From Sphingopyxis sp. H115 (GTDB lineage: Bacteria > Pseudomonadota > Alphaproteobacteria > Sphingomonadales > Sphingomonadaceae): 64,000 nt of DNA. The notes under the pieces are model-generated. The model was not told the DNA's origin, made no database searches, and saw only the letters and a list, made by a program, of their open reading frames with translations. Shown here one piece after another: positions 53,396-62,274 of this stretch (position 1 is its first letter; every line of letters starts with the position of its first letter). The stretch is from assembly GCF_001468465.1 (NCBI RefSeq), contig NZ_LNSA01000006.1, positions 62,001 through 126,000 on the forward strand. Reading direction: 5' to 3'. Position numbers and translations under genes: made by a program.

Positions 53396-54292
53396 CTAGG
53401 GTCGGAAATCGGGGCGCTGCGCATCGACATAGCTATTCCAGGCGTCCTGCGTCGCGAAATTGCCGCCAAGCGCCCAGGCTGCGCCGCTATAATAGACGAA
53501 GGGGCGCCCGGGCTGCACGCGGACGAGGATCAGATAATTGTCGGCATCCTCGACAAACCCCGCAAAAGCGGCGGGATCGACGATCACCGCCGCCGCCATC
53601 CGGCCCTTTTCGCCGTCAGCAGGGCCCCACCAGCTCAAACGCGCGGTCGCGCGATCCTTACGCACCTCGCCCAGCTTACCGCCGCCGATCGGGCGTTTCG
53701 AGATGCCGATCCCGACGATCAGTTCGGCATCGCTGCTCGACGCGATGGTCGAGCTCATCCGCGTGAAATTCGTTCCCGCAGGCAGGGTGAAGCGCCGCGT
53801 CTCGCGCACCGTGCGCAGCGTGTCGACGGGCCAGGGATCGTAATCGACAGTGAAGTCGGCGACGTCGGGCCCCGATTGCAGGATGCGGGGGCGGACATAG
53901 TTGCGCGAGGTCCAGAGCTTGTTGTCGTACCAGACGCCGAGCCCACCCGTGCCGCGTCCGGTGCCGACATTATAGAAATCGACCCCCTCGCCATGGTCGG
54001 CATGCTGATCGCCGGTGCGCAGCTGGCGGTCCATGAAGGGCCAGCGCACGCGTTTGCCCCACGCGTCGATCCCCGACGACGAGGGCGGCTCGGCCTCCTC
54101 GAGCGCGCGGCCATAGATGCGGTGCGCGATCCGGTCATTCTCCCACAGAAGATCGTCGAAGCGATAGTCGGCGATCGCGACCGCGGTGCGCGCTTTCCGT
54201 TCTTCGGGCGTCGCCGGACGGAGCGGCGCATGTTCCCGCCCGGCCGCCATCGGCGCGGATAGCAGGACGAGCGCGAGGAAGGCCGAACGCAT
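53396..54292 (-). CDS. Secreted DUF4861-family protein
   Basis: 298 residues. Signal peptide (LALVLLSAPMAAG), then a beta-rich protein with DDLLWENDRIAHRIYGRALE and GLGVWYDNKLWTSRNYV, hallmark of DUF4861 proteins seen in pectin/uronide loci. Activity unknown; enzyme or carbohydrate binder. It starts on the manD stop (TGATG). Confidence 0.78.
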   Translation of the reverse strand: MRSAFLALVLLSAPMAAGREHAPLRPATPEERKARTAVAIADYRFDDLLWENDRIAHRIYGRALEEAEPPSSSGIDAWGKRVRWPFMDRQLRTGDQHADHGEGVDFYNVGTGRGTGGLGVWYDNKLWTSRNYVRPRILQSGPDVADFTVDYDPWPVDTLRTVRETRRFTLPAGTNFTRMSSTIASSSDAELIVGIGISKRPIGGGKLGEVRKDRATARLSWWGPADGEKGRMAAAVIVDPAAFAGFVEDADNYLILVRVQPGRPFVYYSGAAWALGGNFATQDAWNSYVDAQRPDFRP

Positions 54293-55503
54293 CACCAGCT
54301 CCACATCGTCCCGTCCTCGAGCCGGTTCACCGGCAGATAGGCACGGGTATAGGGAAAGGTTTCGGCGAGCGCCTCGTCGATATCGACGCCGAGGCCGGGC
54401 GCGTCTCCGGGATGGAGCATGCCGTCGGCGAAGCGCCAGGCGTGCGGGAAAACTGCATCGGTCTCGGTCGTGTGGCGCATATATTCCTGGACCCCGAAAT
54501 TGGGGATCGACAGCCCGAGGTGCAGCGCCGCCGCCATCGTCACCGGCGATAGATCGGTTGCGCCGTGGCAACCCGTCCGCACCTGATAAAGGTCGGCGAA
54601 CGAAGCGATCTGACGCATATGGGTAATTCCCCCGGCATGGAGCACCGTGGCGCGGATATAGTCGATCAGGCGGTCTTCGATCAGCGCCTTGCAATCCCAC
54701 ACCGACGAGAAAATCTCGCCGACCGCGAGTGGTGTCGTCGTATGCTGGCGGATCAGGCGAAAGGCGTCCTGGTCCTCGGCCGGGGTCGCATCCTCAATCC
54801 AGAAGGGACGATAGGGCTCAAGGTCCTTGCCGAGCCGAGCCGCCTCGATCGGGGTCAGCCGGTGGTGGATGTCGTGAAGCAGATGGACGTCCCAGCCGAG
54901 CGCATCGCGCGCCGCGGCGAAGAGTTCGGGCACGACGCGCATATATTTCGACGTCGACCAAACATTCTCGGTCGGCAAGTCATTGTCGGCAGGCTCATAG
55001 AAATAGCGATCCTTGCTGACGCCATAGGTGGACGCCATTCCAGGCACGCCGCATTGCAAGCGGATCGCCTTATATCCCTGCGCCTGGTAATCGAGCGCTG
55101 CCTCGATCGTATTCTCGATCGTCGCGCCATTCGCATGACCATAAGCCATGCAACCTTCGCGCGCCGCGCCGCCAAGCAGCTGGTACACCGGCAGGCCCGC
55201 GATTTTGCCCTTGATATCCCACAGCGCCATGTCGACCGCCGCGATCGCCGCCATCGTCACCGGGCCGCGCCGCCAATAGGCGCCCTTGTAGAGATATTGC
55301 CAGACATCCTCGATCCGATGCGCGTCGCGCCCGATCAGGCAGGGGATGACATGTTCGGACAAATAGGCCGCGACCGCGAGCTCGCGACCGTTGAGGGTCG
55401 CGTCGCCGACGCCGGTCGTCCCGTCGTCGCACTCGATCTTCAGCGTCGTGAAATTGCGGCCCGGCGAGGTCAATATCACCCGGGCTGACACGATCTTCGG
55501 CAT
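54292..55503 (-). CDS. manD: D-mannonate dehydratase ManD (enolase superfamily)
   Basis: 403 residues. Dehydrates D-mannonate to 2-keto-3-deoxy-D-gluconate, the third step from D-glucuronate. The sequence reads like the Novosphingobium ManD throughout: [24 protein letters not shown]-type [20 protein letters not shown], metal ligands in [21 protein letters not shown] and VGEIF, and catalytic-region [13 protein letters not shown]. No UxaC, UxaB or KdgK in the window. Confidence 0.94.
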   Translation of the reverse strand: MPKIVSARVILTSPGRNFTTLKIECDDGTTGVGDATLNGRELAVAAYLSEHVIPCLIGRDAHRIEDVWQYLYKGAYWRRGPVTMAAIAAVDMALWDIKGKIAGLPVYQLLGGAAREGCMAYGHANGATIENTIEAALDYQAQGYKAIRLQCGVPGMASTYGVSKDRYFYEPADNDLPTENVWSTSKYMRVVPELFAAARDALGWDVHLLHDIHHRLTPIEAARLGKDLEPYRPFWIEDATPAEDQDAFRLIRQHTTTPLAVGEIFSSVWDCKALIEDRLIDYIRATVLHAGGITHMRQIASFADLYQVRTGCHGATDLSPVTMAAALHLGLSIPNFGVQEYMRHTTETDAVFPHAWRFADGMLHPGDAPGLGVDIDEALAETFPYTRAYLPVNRLEDGTMWSW

Positions 55504-55530
55504 TCCGTCCCCTCATCGCCATTCGGACTA

Positions 55531-55543
55531 GTTGTGTGACAAC
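55531..55543. promoter_or_regulatory. FadR/GntR-type operator in the manD/GH105 gap
   Basis: GTTGT-GTG-ACAAC, a perfect palindrome and full match to TNGTNNNACNA. It lies 27 bp from manD, between the two divergent genes, and probably controls both. Confidence 0.65.
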
Positions 55544-55576
55544 ATTATTGACACTTGCGCCAAAAAGAAAGAGGTA

Positions 55577-55590
55577 TGTCACCGGTGTCA
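55577..55590. promoter_or_regulatory. CG-centred palindrome (LacI-like operator) before GH105
   Basis: TGTCACCGGTGTCA differs from perfect TGACACCGGTGTCA symmetry at one pair. A near copy precedes the TonB receptor gene. Central CG and 14-bp length resemble LacI-family operators, but no LacI gene is in the window. Confidence 0.55.
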
Positions 55591-55631
55591 GGGCGAAAAG
55601 CCAAGCCTGCTTGAGAGGGAGAGGATATGCC

Positions 55632-56783
55632 ATGTCGCTGAGCCTGTTTTCGTTTGTGATGGCCGCTCCCGCGGCGATGGCGGCGCCCGCCCAGGCCACG
55701 ATGCCGCAGCCCGCCGCGATCCTCGCCGACACGCGCCGCGTCGCCGACTGGCAGCTCGCGAACCGGACCAACTGGGCGACGATGCCCGCGGCACGCAAGA
55801 GCGTGCAGGAGGTGCGGGACTGGCAGCAGGCTACTTTCTGGGTCGCGCTGACCGAGCTCGCGAACCGCGACAGGACCTATTCGAAATCGCTGCTCGACCT
55901 CGGCCGCACCGAGAAGTGGCAGATGGGCGACCTGCCCTTTCACGCCGACGACCAGCTGATTGGGCAGGCGTGGCTATGGGCGGCGCAGAATGGCGAGGGC
56001 AAGAAAGCGATCGCGCCGATGCGCGCCTATTTCGACCATGTCCTCGCCAACCGACCGATGATCGGGCTCGAATTCATCCCCGTCGCGCCCGGCAAGGGCA
56101 CGTCGGCATGCACCGACCGCTGGTGCTGGTGCGACGCGCTGTTCATGGCACCGCCGACGATGTTCCGTCTCGCCAAGGCGACGGGCGACAAGCGCTATGC
56201 CGACTTCGTCCACGAGGAGTGGAAAGCGACGACCGACTATCTGTTCGACCCGTCCGAGCAGCTCTATTTTCGCGACAGCCGCTTTTTCAACATGCGCGAC
56301 GCCAAGGGACGCAAGCTGTTCTGGAGCCGCGGCAACGGCTGGGTGATGGGGGGGCTCGTGCGCGTATTGCAAGTGCTGGGCAAAGGCGACCCGCAGCGCC
56401 CCTATTATGAGAGATTGTTCAAGGACATGTCGGCGAAGCTCGTGACGCTGCAAAAGGCTGACGGCTATTGGCCCGCGTCGCTGCTCGACCAGGACCCGGG
56501 CACGCCGCCCGAATCGAGCGGCACCGCCTTCTTCACCTATGCCTTTGCGTGGGGCGTCGACAACGGCCTGCTCGACCGCGCGACCTATGAGCCAGCCGCG
56601 GTGCGCGGCTGGACCGCACTCGGCCAGGCGGTGCAGCCCGACGGCATGCTCGGCTGGGTGCAACAGGTCGGCGACCGCCCCGACAGCGTCTCGGCCACGG
56701 AGACGCAATTCTATGGATCGGGCGCCTATCTGCTCGCCGGCACCGCGATGTACGATCTGGCAATGAAGCGCAGAAATCCTTGA
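55632..56783 (+). CDS. GH105-like unsaturated uronyl hydrolase (rhamnogalacturonyl hydrolase family)
   Basis: 383 residues, (alpha/alpha)6 barrel. Signal peptide to about residue 21. Family marks are FHADDQLIGQAW, WCDALFMAPPTM (Asp168, general acid) and FWSRGNGWVMGGL. GH88/105 enzymes remove the unsaturated uronic acid left at the non-reducing end by polysaccharide lyases. Signal peptide puts it in the periplasm. Divergent from manD across two operators. Confidence 0.9.
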   Translation: MSLSLFSFVMAAPAAMAAPAQATMPQPAAILADTRRVADWQLANRTNWATMPAARKSVQEVRDWQQATFWVALTELANRDRTYSKSLLDLGRTEKWQMGDLPFHADDQLIGQAWLWAAQNGEGKKAIAPMRAYFDHVLANRPMIGLEFIPVAPGKGTSACTDRWCWCDALFMAPPTMFRLAKATGDKRYADFVHEEWKATTDYLFDPSEQLYFRDSRFFNMRDAKGRKLFWSRGNGWVMGGLVRVLQVLGKGDPQRPYYERLFKDMSAKLVTLQKADGYWPASLLDQDPGTPPESSGTAFFTYAFAWGVDNGLLDRATYEPAAVRGWTALGQAVQPDGMLGWVQQVGDRPDSVSATETQFYGSGAYLLAGTAMYDLAMKRRNP

Positions 56784-56845
56784 TCATTTGTGGCTTCCAT
56801 CGGACCCGGCCGCTCCGCCAAGCGAGCGATTGACTTCCATTTCTT

Positions 56846-56878
56846 AAGTTGTAATACATCTTATAAGTTGTATGATAA
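56846..56878. promoter_or_regulatory. Two FadR-type sites before the TonB receptor
   Basis: TTGTAATACAT (within the 17-bp near-palindrome AAGTTGTAATACATCTT) and TTGTATGATAA each match TNGTNNNACNA with one mismatch; centres are 19 bp apart. Confidence 0.5.
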
Positions 56879-56885
56879 TTTGAAT

Positions 56886-56899
56886 TGACACCGGTATCA
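56886..56899. promoter_or_regulatory. CG-centred palindrome (LacI-like operator) before the TonB receptor
   Basis: TGACACCGGTATCA, a one-mismatch version of TGACACCGGTGTCA, 46 bp before the receptor ATG; same motif as before GH105. Confidence 0.55.
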
Positions 56900-56945
56900 A
56901 TCGGGTCCGCGCCGCCAGTCCAAGGGCAAAAAGAGGGAGAGGAAA

Positions 56946-59867
56946 ATGAAGTCATCATCGGTCCGGCGGACCCGCACCGCCTTGCTGGCGTCCGCGGCGC
57001 TGTTCGCCGCCATGCCCGCATGGGCGCAGGAAGCACCCGTCGAAACCGGAGGCGGGCCGGCGGCTGCGGTCGATGACGGCGACGAGATTCTCGTCACCGG
57101 CACGCGCGCGACGCAGCGTAGTTCGATCGAGTTCAAGCGCGCGGCGGACGTGGTCGTAGACGGGCTCGTCAGCGAAGAAATCGGCGCCACTCCCGACAAT
57201 TCGGTCGGCGATACGCTCGAACGCATCGTCGGAGTCTCGGCCGACCGCTTCAAGGGCAACGCCAACGAACTGTCGGTGCGCGGACTCGGCCCAACCTTGA
57301 GCTTTTCGACCTTCAACGGCCGCGAAGTGTCGACCGCGGGCCCCGACCGCTCGGTCGCCTTCCAGCAATTCCCGTCGGAACTGGTCAACGGCGTCCTCGT
57401 CTACAAGACGCAGCGCGCCGACTTTCTCGAAGGCGGCGTCGGCGGGGTGATCGAGCTTCGCTCGATGAAGCCGCTCGATTACGGCAAGCGCCGCATCCAG
57501 TTCGAGGTGCGCGGCGATTTCCAGCCGCAGGACAACGACGTCTACCAGCATGACGGACTCGGCTATCGCGCCAATTTTTCTTACACCGATCAATATGAGA
57601 CCGGGCTGGGCGACATCGGCGTGTCGATCGGTTACCAGCGGCAGGACACAAGCGCGCCCGAAGATTATTATAACGGCAATTCGACCTTCCAGCTCTGCAA
57701 CACTTCGGCCGACAACCCCTGGCAGCTGACCGGCAACGCCGCGACGCAGGCCGCCGCCGGCGCGAATATCAACTGCACCTTCGCCGAGGGACCACGTACC
57801 GCCAATGGCGTGACCGTGGGCGAAACGATCGGCGATTATTACTTCCCAACCTCGTCGCGCAGCTTCCGCACGCAAAAGACGTCGGAAATCCGCGACGGGC
57901 TGATCGGCGCGGTCCAGTGGCGCCCGTCACCCGAGTTGGAGATCGCGATCGATGGCCAATATTCGAAGCGCCGTAGCCGCGAGGAACGCAATGTGCTGGG
58001 CATCCCCGAAGGGCTGCGCGGGATCGAGCCGCTGATCATCGGCAACGGCAGCAACGGCTATTCGCCCGGCGCGCTGATCAGCTATCGCGGCAATTCGAAT
58101 ATCGAGAACCAGCTCGAAACGCGCCAGCGCAACGAAACTTACAAGGGCGGGGGTCTGGGCCTGATCTGGACCCCCGATCGCTGGACGGTCAGCTTCGACG
58201 GATCCTATTCGGACAGCCACCGCACCGAAATGCAAAAGGCGACGCGCATGCGGTCGAACCGCCGCGTCGGCTATACGCTCACCTATCTGGACGACGATGT
58301 GGTGCCGAATGTTGAGTTCGAGGATTTCGACATCACGGACCACGACCTGTTCCTGACCACCGCGGCCAATTCGGTCTACGCGCGCAACCGTTTCGTGACC
58401 GATCGCCGCGACCGAATCTGGGCCGGACGGCTCGACATCGAACGCGAGCTCGACGGCTTCATCACCTCGGTCAAGGTCGGCGGCCGCTATTCGGACCACC
58501 ACCGCACCAACGACAATGCGCGCAACAACGATCTCAACACTCTCGCGGCCATCGACGGCGTCACGCCGGCCGAACTGATCGCGCAGGCGAACCAGAATTG
58601 CCGTGGGCCGTTCACCACCAGCAGCTACATGCAGGGCATGGGCACCAACGTCACGCGCTGGGCGACGTTCGACAACGACTGCCTGTTCCGGACCTTCACC
58701 GGCGGCGACGATACACTGCCCTATCCCGCCGATGGCCGCGACCCGAGCGACATCGACGTCACCGAACGCATCTATGCGCTCTACGGCCTCGCCAATTTCG
58801 AATCGCAGGCGGGCAGCGTGCCGTTCAGCGGCAATATCGGGGTGCGCTGGGTCAAGACCGACATCACCTCGATCGGCTATCGCCAGCCCTATGTGATCAC
58901 AATCGACACCGCCGGCGACAGCTATAGCGTCGATCCCGATCCGGACGGCGAGTTGCTGACGAACCGCGCCAAGGGCAGCTATAACTATTTCCTGCCGAGC
59001 GCGAACATTGCCTTCGACCTGTCGCAGGAGGTCAAGCTGCGCCTTGCCGCCTATCGCGCGATCGCCCGGTCGGGAATCGAAAGCTTCGGCGCGGGCATCC
59101 GGCTCAACCCGACCGCGGGGACCGGGCTCGAGAATATCGTCTTCGACGCGACGACCGGCAATCCGAACCTCAAGCCGCTGCGCGCGTGGAACGTCGACGC
59201 AAGCCTCGAGCTTTACGCGTCGCAGGACACTCTGCTCTCGATCGCTGGCTATTATAAATGGGCGAAGGGCACGGTGATCAGCGCCGAGGAGCCGATCCCG
59301 ACCGACATCACGATCACGACGATTCGCGACGGCGGCGCGCCGGTGACCGAGACCGTCACCATTTCGCCGGTCGCCCCGACGAACGACAGCGAAACGCGGC
59401 ATCTCTATGGGGTCGAGGCGACGGCAAGCCACGCCTTCACCTGGCTTCCCAACCCGCTCGACGGGCTTGGCATCCAGGGTTCGGTCAACCGCGCCTTCGC
59501 CAATTTCGAATATCCCGACACCTCGCCAATCGCCGACTATGTCGATCCCGCAAACCTGATCGGGTTGTCGAAATGGACCGCGAGCGGATCGGTGTGGTTC
59601 GAAAAATGGGGCCTCTCGCTCCGCGCCAACCTCCGTTACCGCTCGGGCTATTACAAGCCGAACGGCGGAACCAACCGCGAAATCCGCGGCGGGACCTATC
59701 TCAACCTGTCGGCGCAATATAATGTCACCGACAATGTCCAGCTCAAGCTGCAGGCGCTCAACGTAACGAACACCCAGGACATCATGTACAAGGGCGGATA
59801 CGACAGCATCGCCGAAGTATCGCGCAGCGGTCCGCAATATTTCTTCGGTTTTCGGGTCCGCCTGTGA
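56946..59867 (+). CDS. TonB-dependent receptor of the uronate polysaccharide locus
   Basis: 973 residues. Signal peptide, TonB box DEILVTGTRA, plug domain (NSVGDTLERIVGVSADRF, VRGLG) and a beta barrel closing with a terminal aromatic-containing strand (YFFGFRVRL). It belongs to the large-receptor class of Xanthomonas/Caulobacter that imports oligosaccharides. The stop overlaps the lyase start (GTGA). Ligand presumably oligo-uronides. Confidence 0.93.
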   Translation: MKSSSVRRTRTALLASAALFAAMPAWAQEAPVETGGGPAAAVDDGDEILVTGTRATQRSSIEFKRAADVVVDGLVSEEIGATPDNSVGDTLERIVGVSADRFKGNANELSVRGLGPTLSFSTFNGREVSTAGPDRSVAFQQFPSELVNGVLVYKTQRADFLEGGVGGVIELRSMKPLDYGKRRIQFEVRGDFQPQDNDVYQHDGLGYRANFSYTDQYETGLGDIGVSIGYQRQDTSAPEDYYNGNSTFQLCNTSADNPWQLTGNAATQAAAGANINCTFAEGPRTANGVTVGETIGDYYFPTSSRSFRTQKTSEIRDGLIGAVQWRPSPELEIAIDGQYSKRRSREERNVLGIPEGLRGIEPLIIGNGSNGYSPGALISYRGNSNIENQLETRQRNETYKGGGLGLIWTPDRWTVSFDGSYSDSHRTEMQKATRMRSNRRVGYTLTYLDDDVVPNVEFEDFDITDHDLFLTTAANSVYARNRFVTDRRDRIWAGRLDIERELDGFITSVKVGGRYSDHHRTNDNARNNDLNTLAAIDGVTPAELIAQANQNCRGPFTTSSYMQGMGTNVTRWATFDNDCLFRTFTGGDDTLPYPADGRDPSDIDVTERIYALYGLANFESQAGSVPFSGNIGVRWVKTDITSIGYRQPYVITIDTAGDSYSVDPDPDGELLTNRAKGSYNYFLPSANIAFDLSQEVKLRLAAYRAIARSGIESFGAGIRLNPTAGTGLENIVFDATTGNPNLKPLRAWNVDASLELYASQDTLLSIAGYYKWAKGTVISAEEPIPTDITITTIRDGGAPVTETVTISPVAPTNDSETRHLYGVEATASHAFTWLPNPLDGLGIQGSVNRAFANFEYPDTSPIADYVDPANLIGLSKWTASGSVWFEKWGLSLRANLRYRSGYYKPNGGTNREIRGGTYLNLSAQYNVTDNVQLKLQALNVTNTQDIMYKGGYDSIAEVSRSGPQYFFGFRVRL

Positions 59868-61114
59868 AGCCAGCGCGTTTAGTCCGGCTCCGTTGGACTA
59901 TCCTGGCCGCCGCCGCATTCTTTCCGACCGCGGCGGCGGCTTTTTCCTCAATGCCGGCCTGTGACACGAGCGAAGGCTATTCGGCCTCCTTCGCCGGCCG
60001 CCGCACCTTTACGCTGCGCCCCGCCGATCTCGACGCGATCAAGGCGGCGCTTCCGAACGATCCGGCGATCGGCGGCGCCTACCGCAAGCTGATTGCAGAG
60101 GCCGACAAGGCGCTCGCGGCCGAGCCCGCCTCGGTGGTCGACAAGCGCAGCATCCCCGTGTCGGGCGACCGCCACGACTATGTCAGCCTCGCGCGCTATT
60201 GGTGGCCGGACCCCGCCAATCCGAACGGCGCCTATGTGCGCCGCGACGGCAACACCAATCCCGATATCGAAAGCGATCGCTTCGACCGCGCCGCACTTGC
60301 CCGCATGGTGCGCGACGCCGACACGCTCGCGCTTGCTTATTATTACAGTGACGACCGCAAATATGCCGCGGGCGCGGCGCGCGTCATCCGGACCTGGTTC
60401 CTCGATCCCGCGACGCGAATGAACCCGAACATGAATTTCGCGCAGGCGGTGCCCGGCGTCTCGAATGGCCGCGCCGAGGGCGTGCTCGACGGTGCGGGCT
60501 TCATCGCGGCGATCGACGCCGCCGGGCTGATCGCGCCGTCGGGCGCGCTGACGCCGACCGAAATGACCGCACTCGAAGGCTGGTTTTCGCGCTATATCGA
60601 CTGGATGCTGAAAAGCCCGAACGGAAGGGCGGAGGGCAAGGCGTCGAACAACCATGGCCTCTGGTATGACGCGCAGGTCGCACGCTTCGCGCTGTTCGCG
60701 CGGCGCCCCGATGTCGCGCGCCGGATCGTCGCCGCCTTTCCGGGGCAGCGCCTTGCGCGGCAAGTCGATCCCTCGGGTGCCTTGCCCAAGGAACTGACAC
60801 GAACTCGGAGCTTCCACTATTCGCTCTATGCGCTCGATGCCGCCTATACGGTCGCCGACAGCGCGACGTGCCTCGGCATCGACCTTTATCGCGCCGAAGA
60901 GCGGAGCCGGTCGCTCCGCAAGGCGACCGATTATGTCGCCGCATATCGCGGCCGCAGTGCCGACTGGCCGCACAGGGAACAGGTCTGGCCCGCCGCGATG
61001 CTCGACCGGCTGCTCGTCCGCGCCGATGATGCCTGGGGGCCCGGCGTCTATCCGCGCAGCATCGAAGGCCAGCTGTTGCTTCGCCATCGTATCGCACCGA
61101 AGCCCCCCCAATGA
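59864..61114 (+). CDS. Alginate_lyase-family polysaccharide lyase, copy 1
   Basis: 416 residues, secreted ((alpha/alpha) barrel family of PL5/PL38 type). Signature YWWPDPANPNGAYVRRDGN, MNPNMNFAQAVPG, NNHGLWYDAQ (catalytic Asn/His region) and TRSFHYSLYALDA. Cleaves 1,4-linked uronic acid chains by beta-elimination. GTG start overlapping the receptor stop. 'Alginate' is a family label only; ManD and GH105 point rather to a glucuronate polymer. Confidence 0.85.
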   Translation: MKPARLVRLRWTILAAAAFFPTAAAAFSSMPACDTSEGYSASFAGRRTFTLRPADLDAIKAALPNDPAIGGAYRKLIAEADKALAAEPASVVDKRSIPVSGDRHDYVSLARYWWPDPANPNGAYVRRDGNTNPDIESDRFDRAALARMVRDADTLALAYYYSDDRKYAAGAARVIRTWFLDPATRMNPNMNFAQAVPGVSNGRAEGVLDGAGFIAAIDAAGLIAPSGALTPTEMTALEGWFSRYIDWMLKSPNGRAEGKASNNHGLWYDAQVARFALFARRPDVARRIVAAFPGQRLARQVDPSGALPKELTRTRSFHYSLYALDAAYTVADSATCLGIDLYRAEERSRSLRKATDYVAAYRGRSADWPHREQVWPAAMLDRLLVRADDAWGPGVYPRSIEGQLLLRHRIAPKPPQ

Positions 61115-62274
61115 TCCCCCGTCGGACCCTGCTGCTCGCCGCGCTGATCGCCGCGCCCGCGGCATGGGCGCGGCCGCAGCCGATCGGACTCGACATTCGC
61201 GCGATCGAGCGCCGCCGCCTGATGCCGCAGGCCGAAGCCCTAATCACCGCCGAACCCCGCACCATCGCCGCCATCCCCGCCCCGCGCAGCCCGGCGGGTC
61301 CGCGGGATTATTATTCGGAAGGCGATTATTGGTGGCCCGACGCGGCAAACCCGGGCGGTCCCTATGTGCGCCGCGACGGCCGTTCGAACCCCGACAAGTT
61401 CGACGGCCATCGCGACGCGCTGATCGCGTTCGGCCGCACTGTGCCCGCGCTCGCGGCGCTGTGGGATCTGACCAGCGAGGCGCGCTTCGCCGATGCCGCG
61501 ATGCGCCACCTCCACGCGTGGTTCGTCGATTCGAAGACGCGAATGAACCCGAACCTCGACCACGCGCAGGCGATCATCGGCGCTAATACGGGGCGCGCGA
61601 TCGGGGTGATCGACACGTTGCAGATCGTCGAGGTCGCACGCGCCGCGACGCTCTTCGGGAAAAAAAATGCCCCCGGCTATGCCGCGATCCGCGCGGGCGT
61701 CGATAGCTGGTTCGCCGAGTATCTCAGCTGGCTCACCACCTCGCCCTTCGGCACCGAAGAGCGCGACGAGACGAATAATCATGGCACCTGCTGGCTCTTG
61801 CAGGCCGCGTCTTTTGCTGCGCTGATCGGCCGCGACGACATCCTCGCCGATGCCCGCGCCCGGCTCCAGACGATCATCGTCCCGACGCAGATCGCCGCCG
61901 ACGGGCGCCAGCCGCTCGAACTCGCGCGCACCAAGCCCTTTGCCTATTCGCTCTTCAATCTCGACGTGCTCGCCGCGTCGGCGTGGCTGCTTGGCGGCCG
62001 CGAACTGATCGGCTGGCAGACCGCCGACGGGCGCTCGATAGCCGGCGCGATCGCATGGATGGCGCCCTATATCGCTGACAAGGCGGCATGGCCGCTGCCG
62101 CCCGACATCGAATATTGGGACGGCTTCCCCGTGCGCCAGCCAAGCCTGCTCTTCGGCGGCCTTGCTCAGGAACGCGGCGACTGGCTCGCGATCTGGCGGC
62201 GGCTGGACCCCGATCCGGTTATCGGCGAGGTCGTGCGCAACTTCCCCGTCCGCCAGCCCCTGCTCTGGATTTAG
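61111..62274 (+). CDS. Alginate_lyase-family polysaccharide lyase, copy 2
   Basis: 387 residues, paralogue of the previous gene in the same overlapping operon (ATGA). Signal peptide (LLAALIAAPAAWA). Shares YWWPDAANPGGPYVRRDGRSN, MNPNLDHAQAI and NNHGTCWLLQ. The sequences have diverged a good deal, so the two probably differ in preference or cleavage mode. Confidence 0.85.
   Translation: MIPRRTLLLAALIAAPAAWARPQPIGLDIRAIERRRLMPQAEALITAEPRTIAAIPAPRSPAGPRDYYSEGDYWWPDAANPGGPYVRRDGRSNPDKFDGHRDALIAFGRTVPALAALWDLTSEARFADAAMRHLHAWFVDSKTRMNPNLDHAQAIIGANTGRAIGVIDTLQIVEVARAATLFGKKNAPGYAAIRAGVDSWFAEYLSWLTTSPFGTEERDETNNHGTCWLLQAASFAALIGRDDILADARARLQTIIVPTQIAADGRQPLELARTKPFAYSLFNLDVLAASAWLLGGRELIGWQTADGRSIAGAIAWMAPYIADKAAWPLPPDIEYWDGFPVRQPSLLFGGLAQERGDWLAIWRRLDPDPVIGEVVRNFPVRQPLLWI

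Noticed and set aside
57927..59837. 636-codon open frame on the minus strand opposite the TonB receptor
   Set aside because: Shadow of the receptor; composition not protein-like and no known motif.
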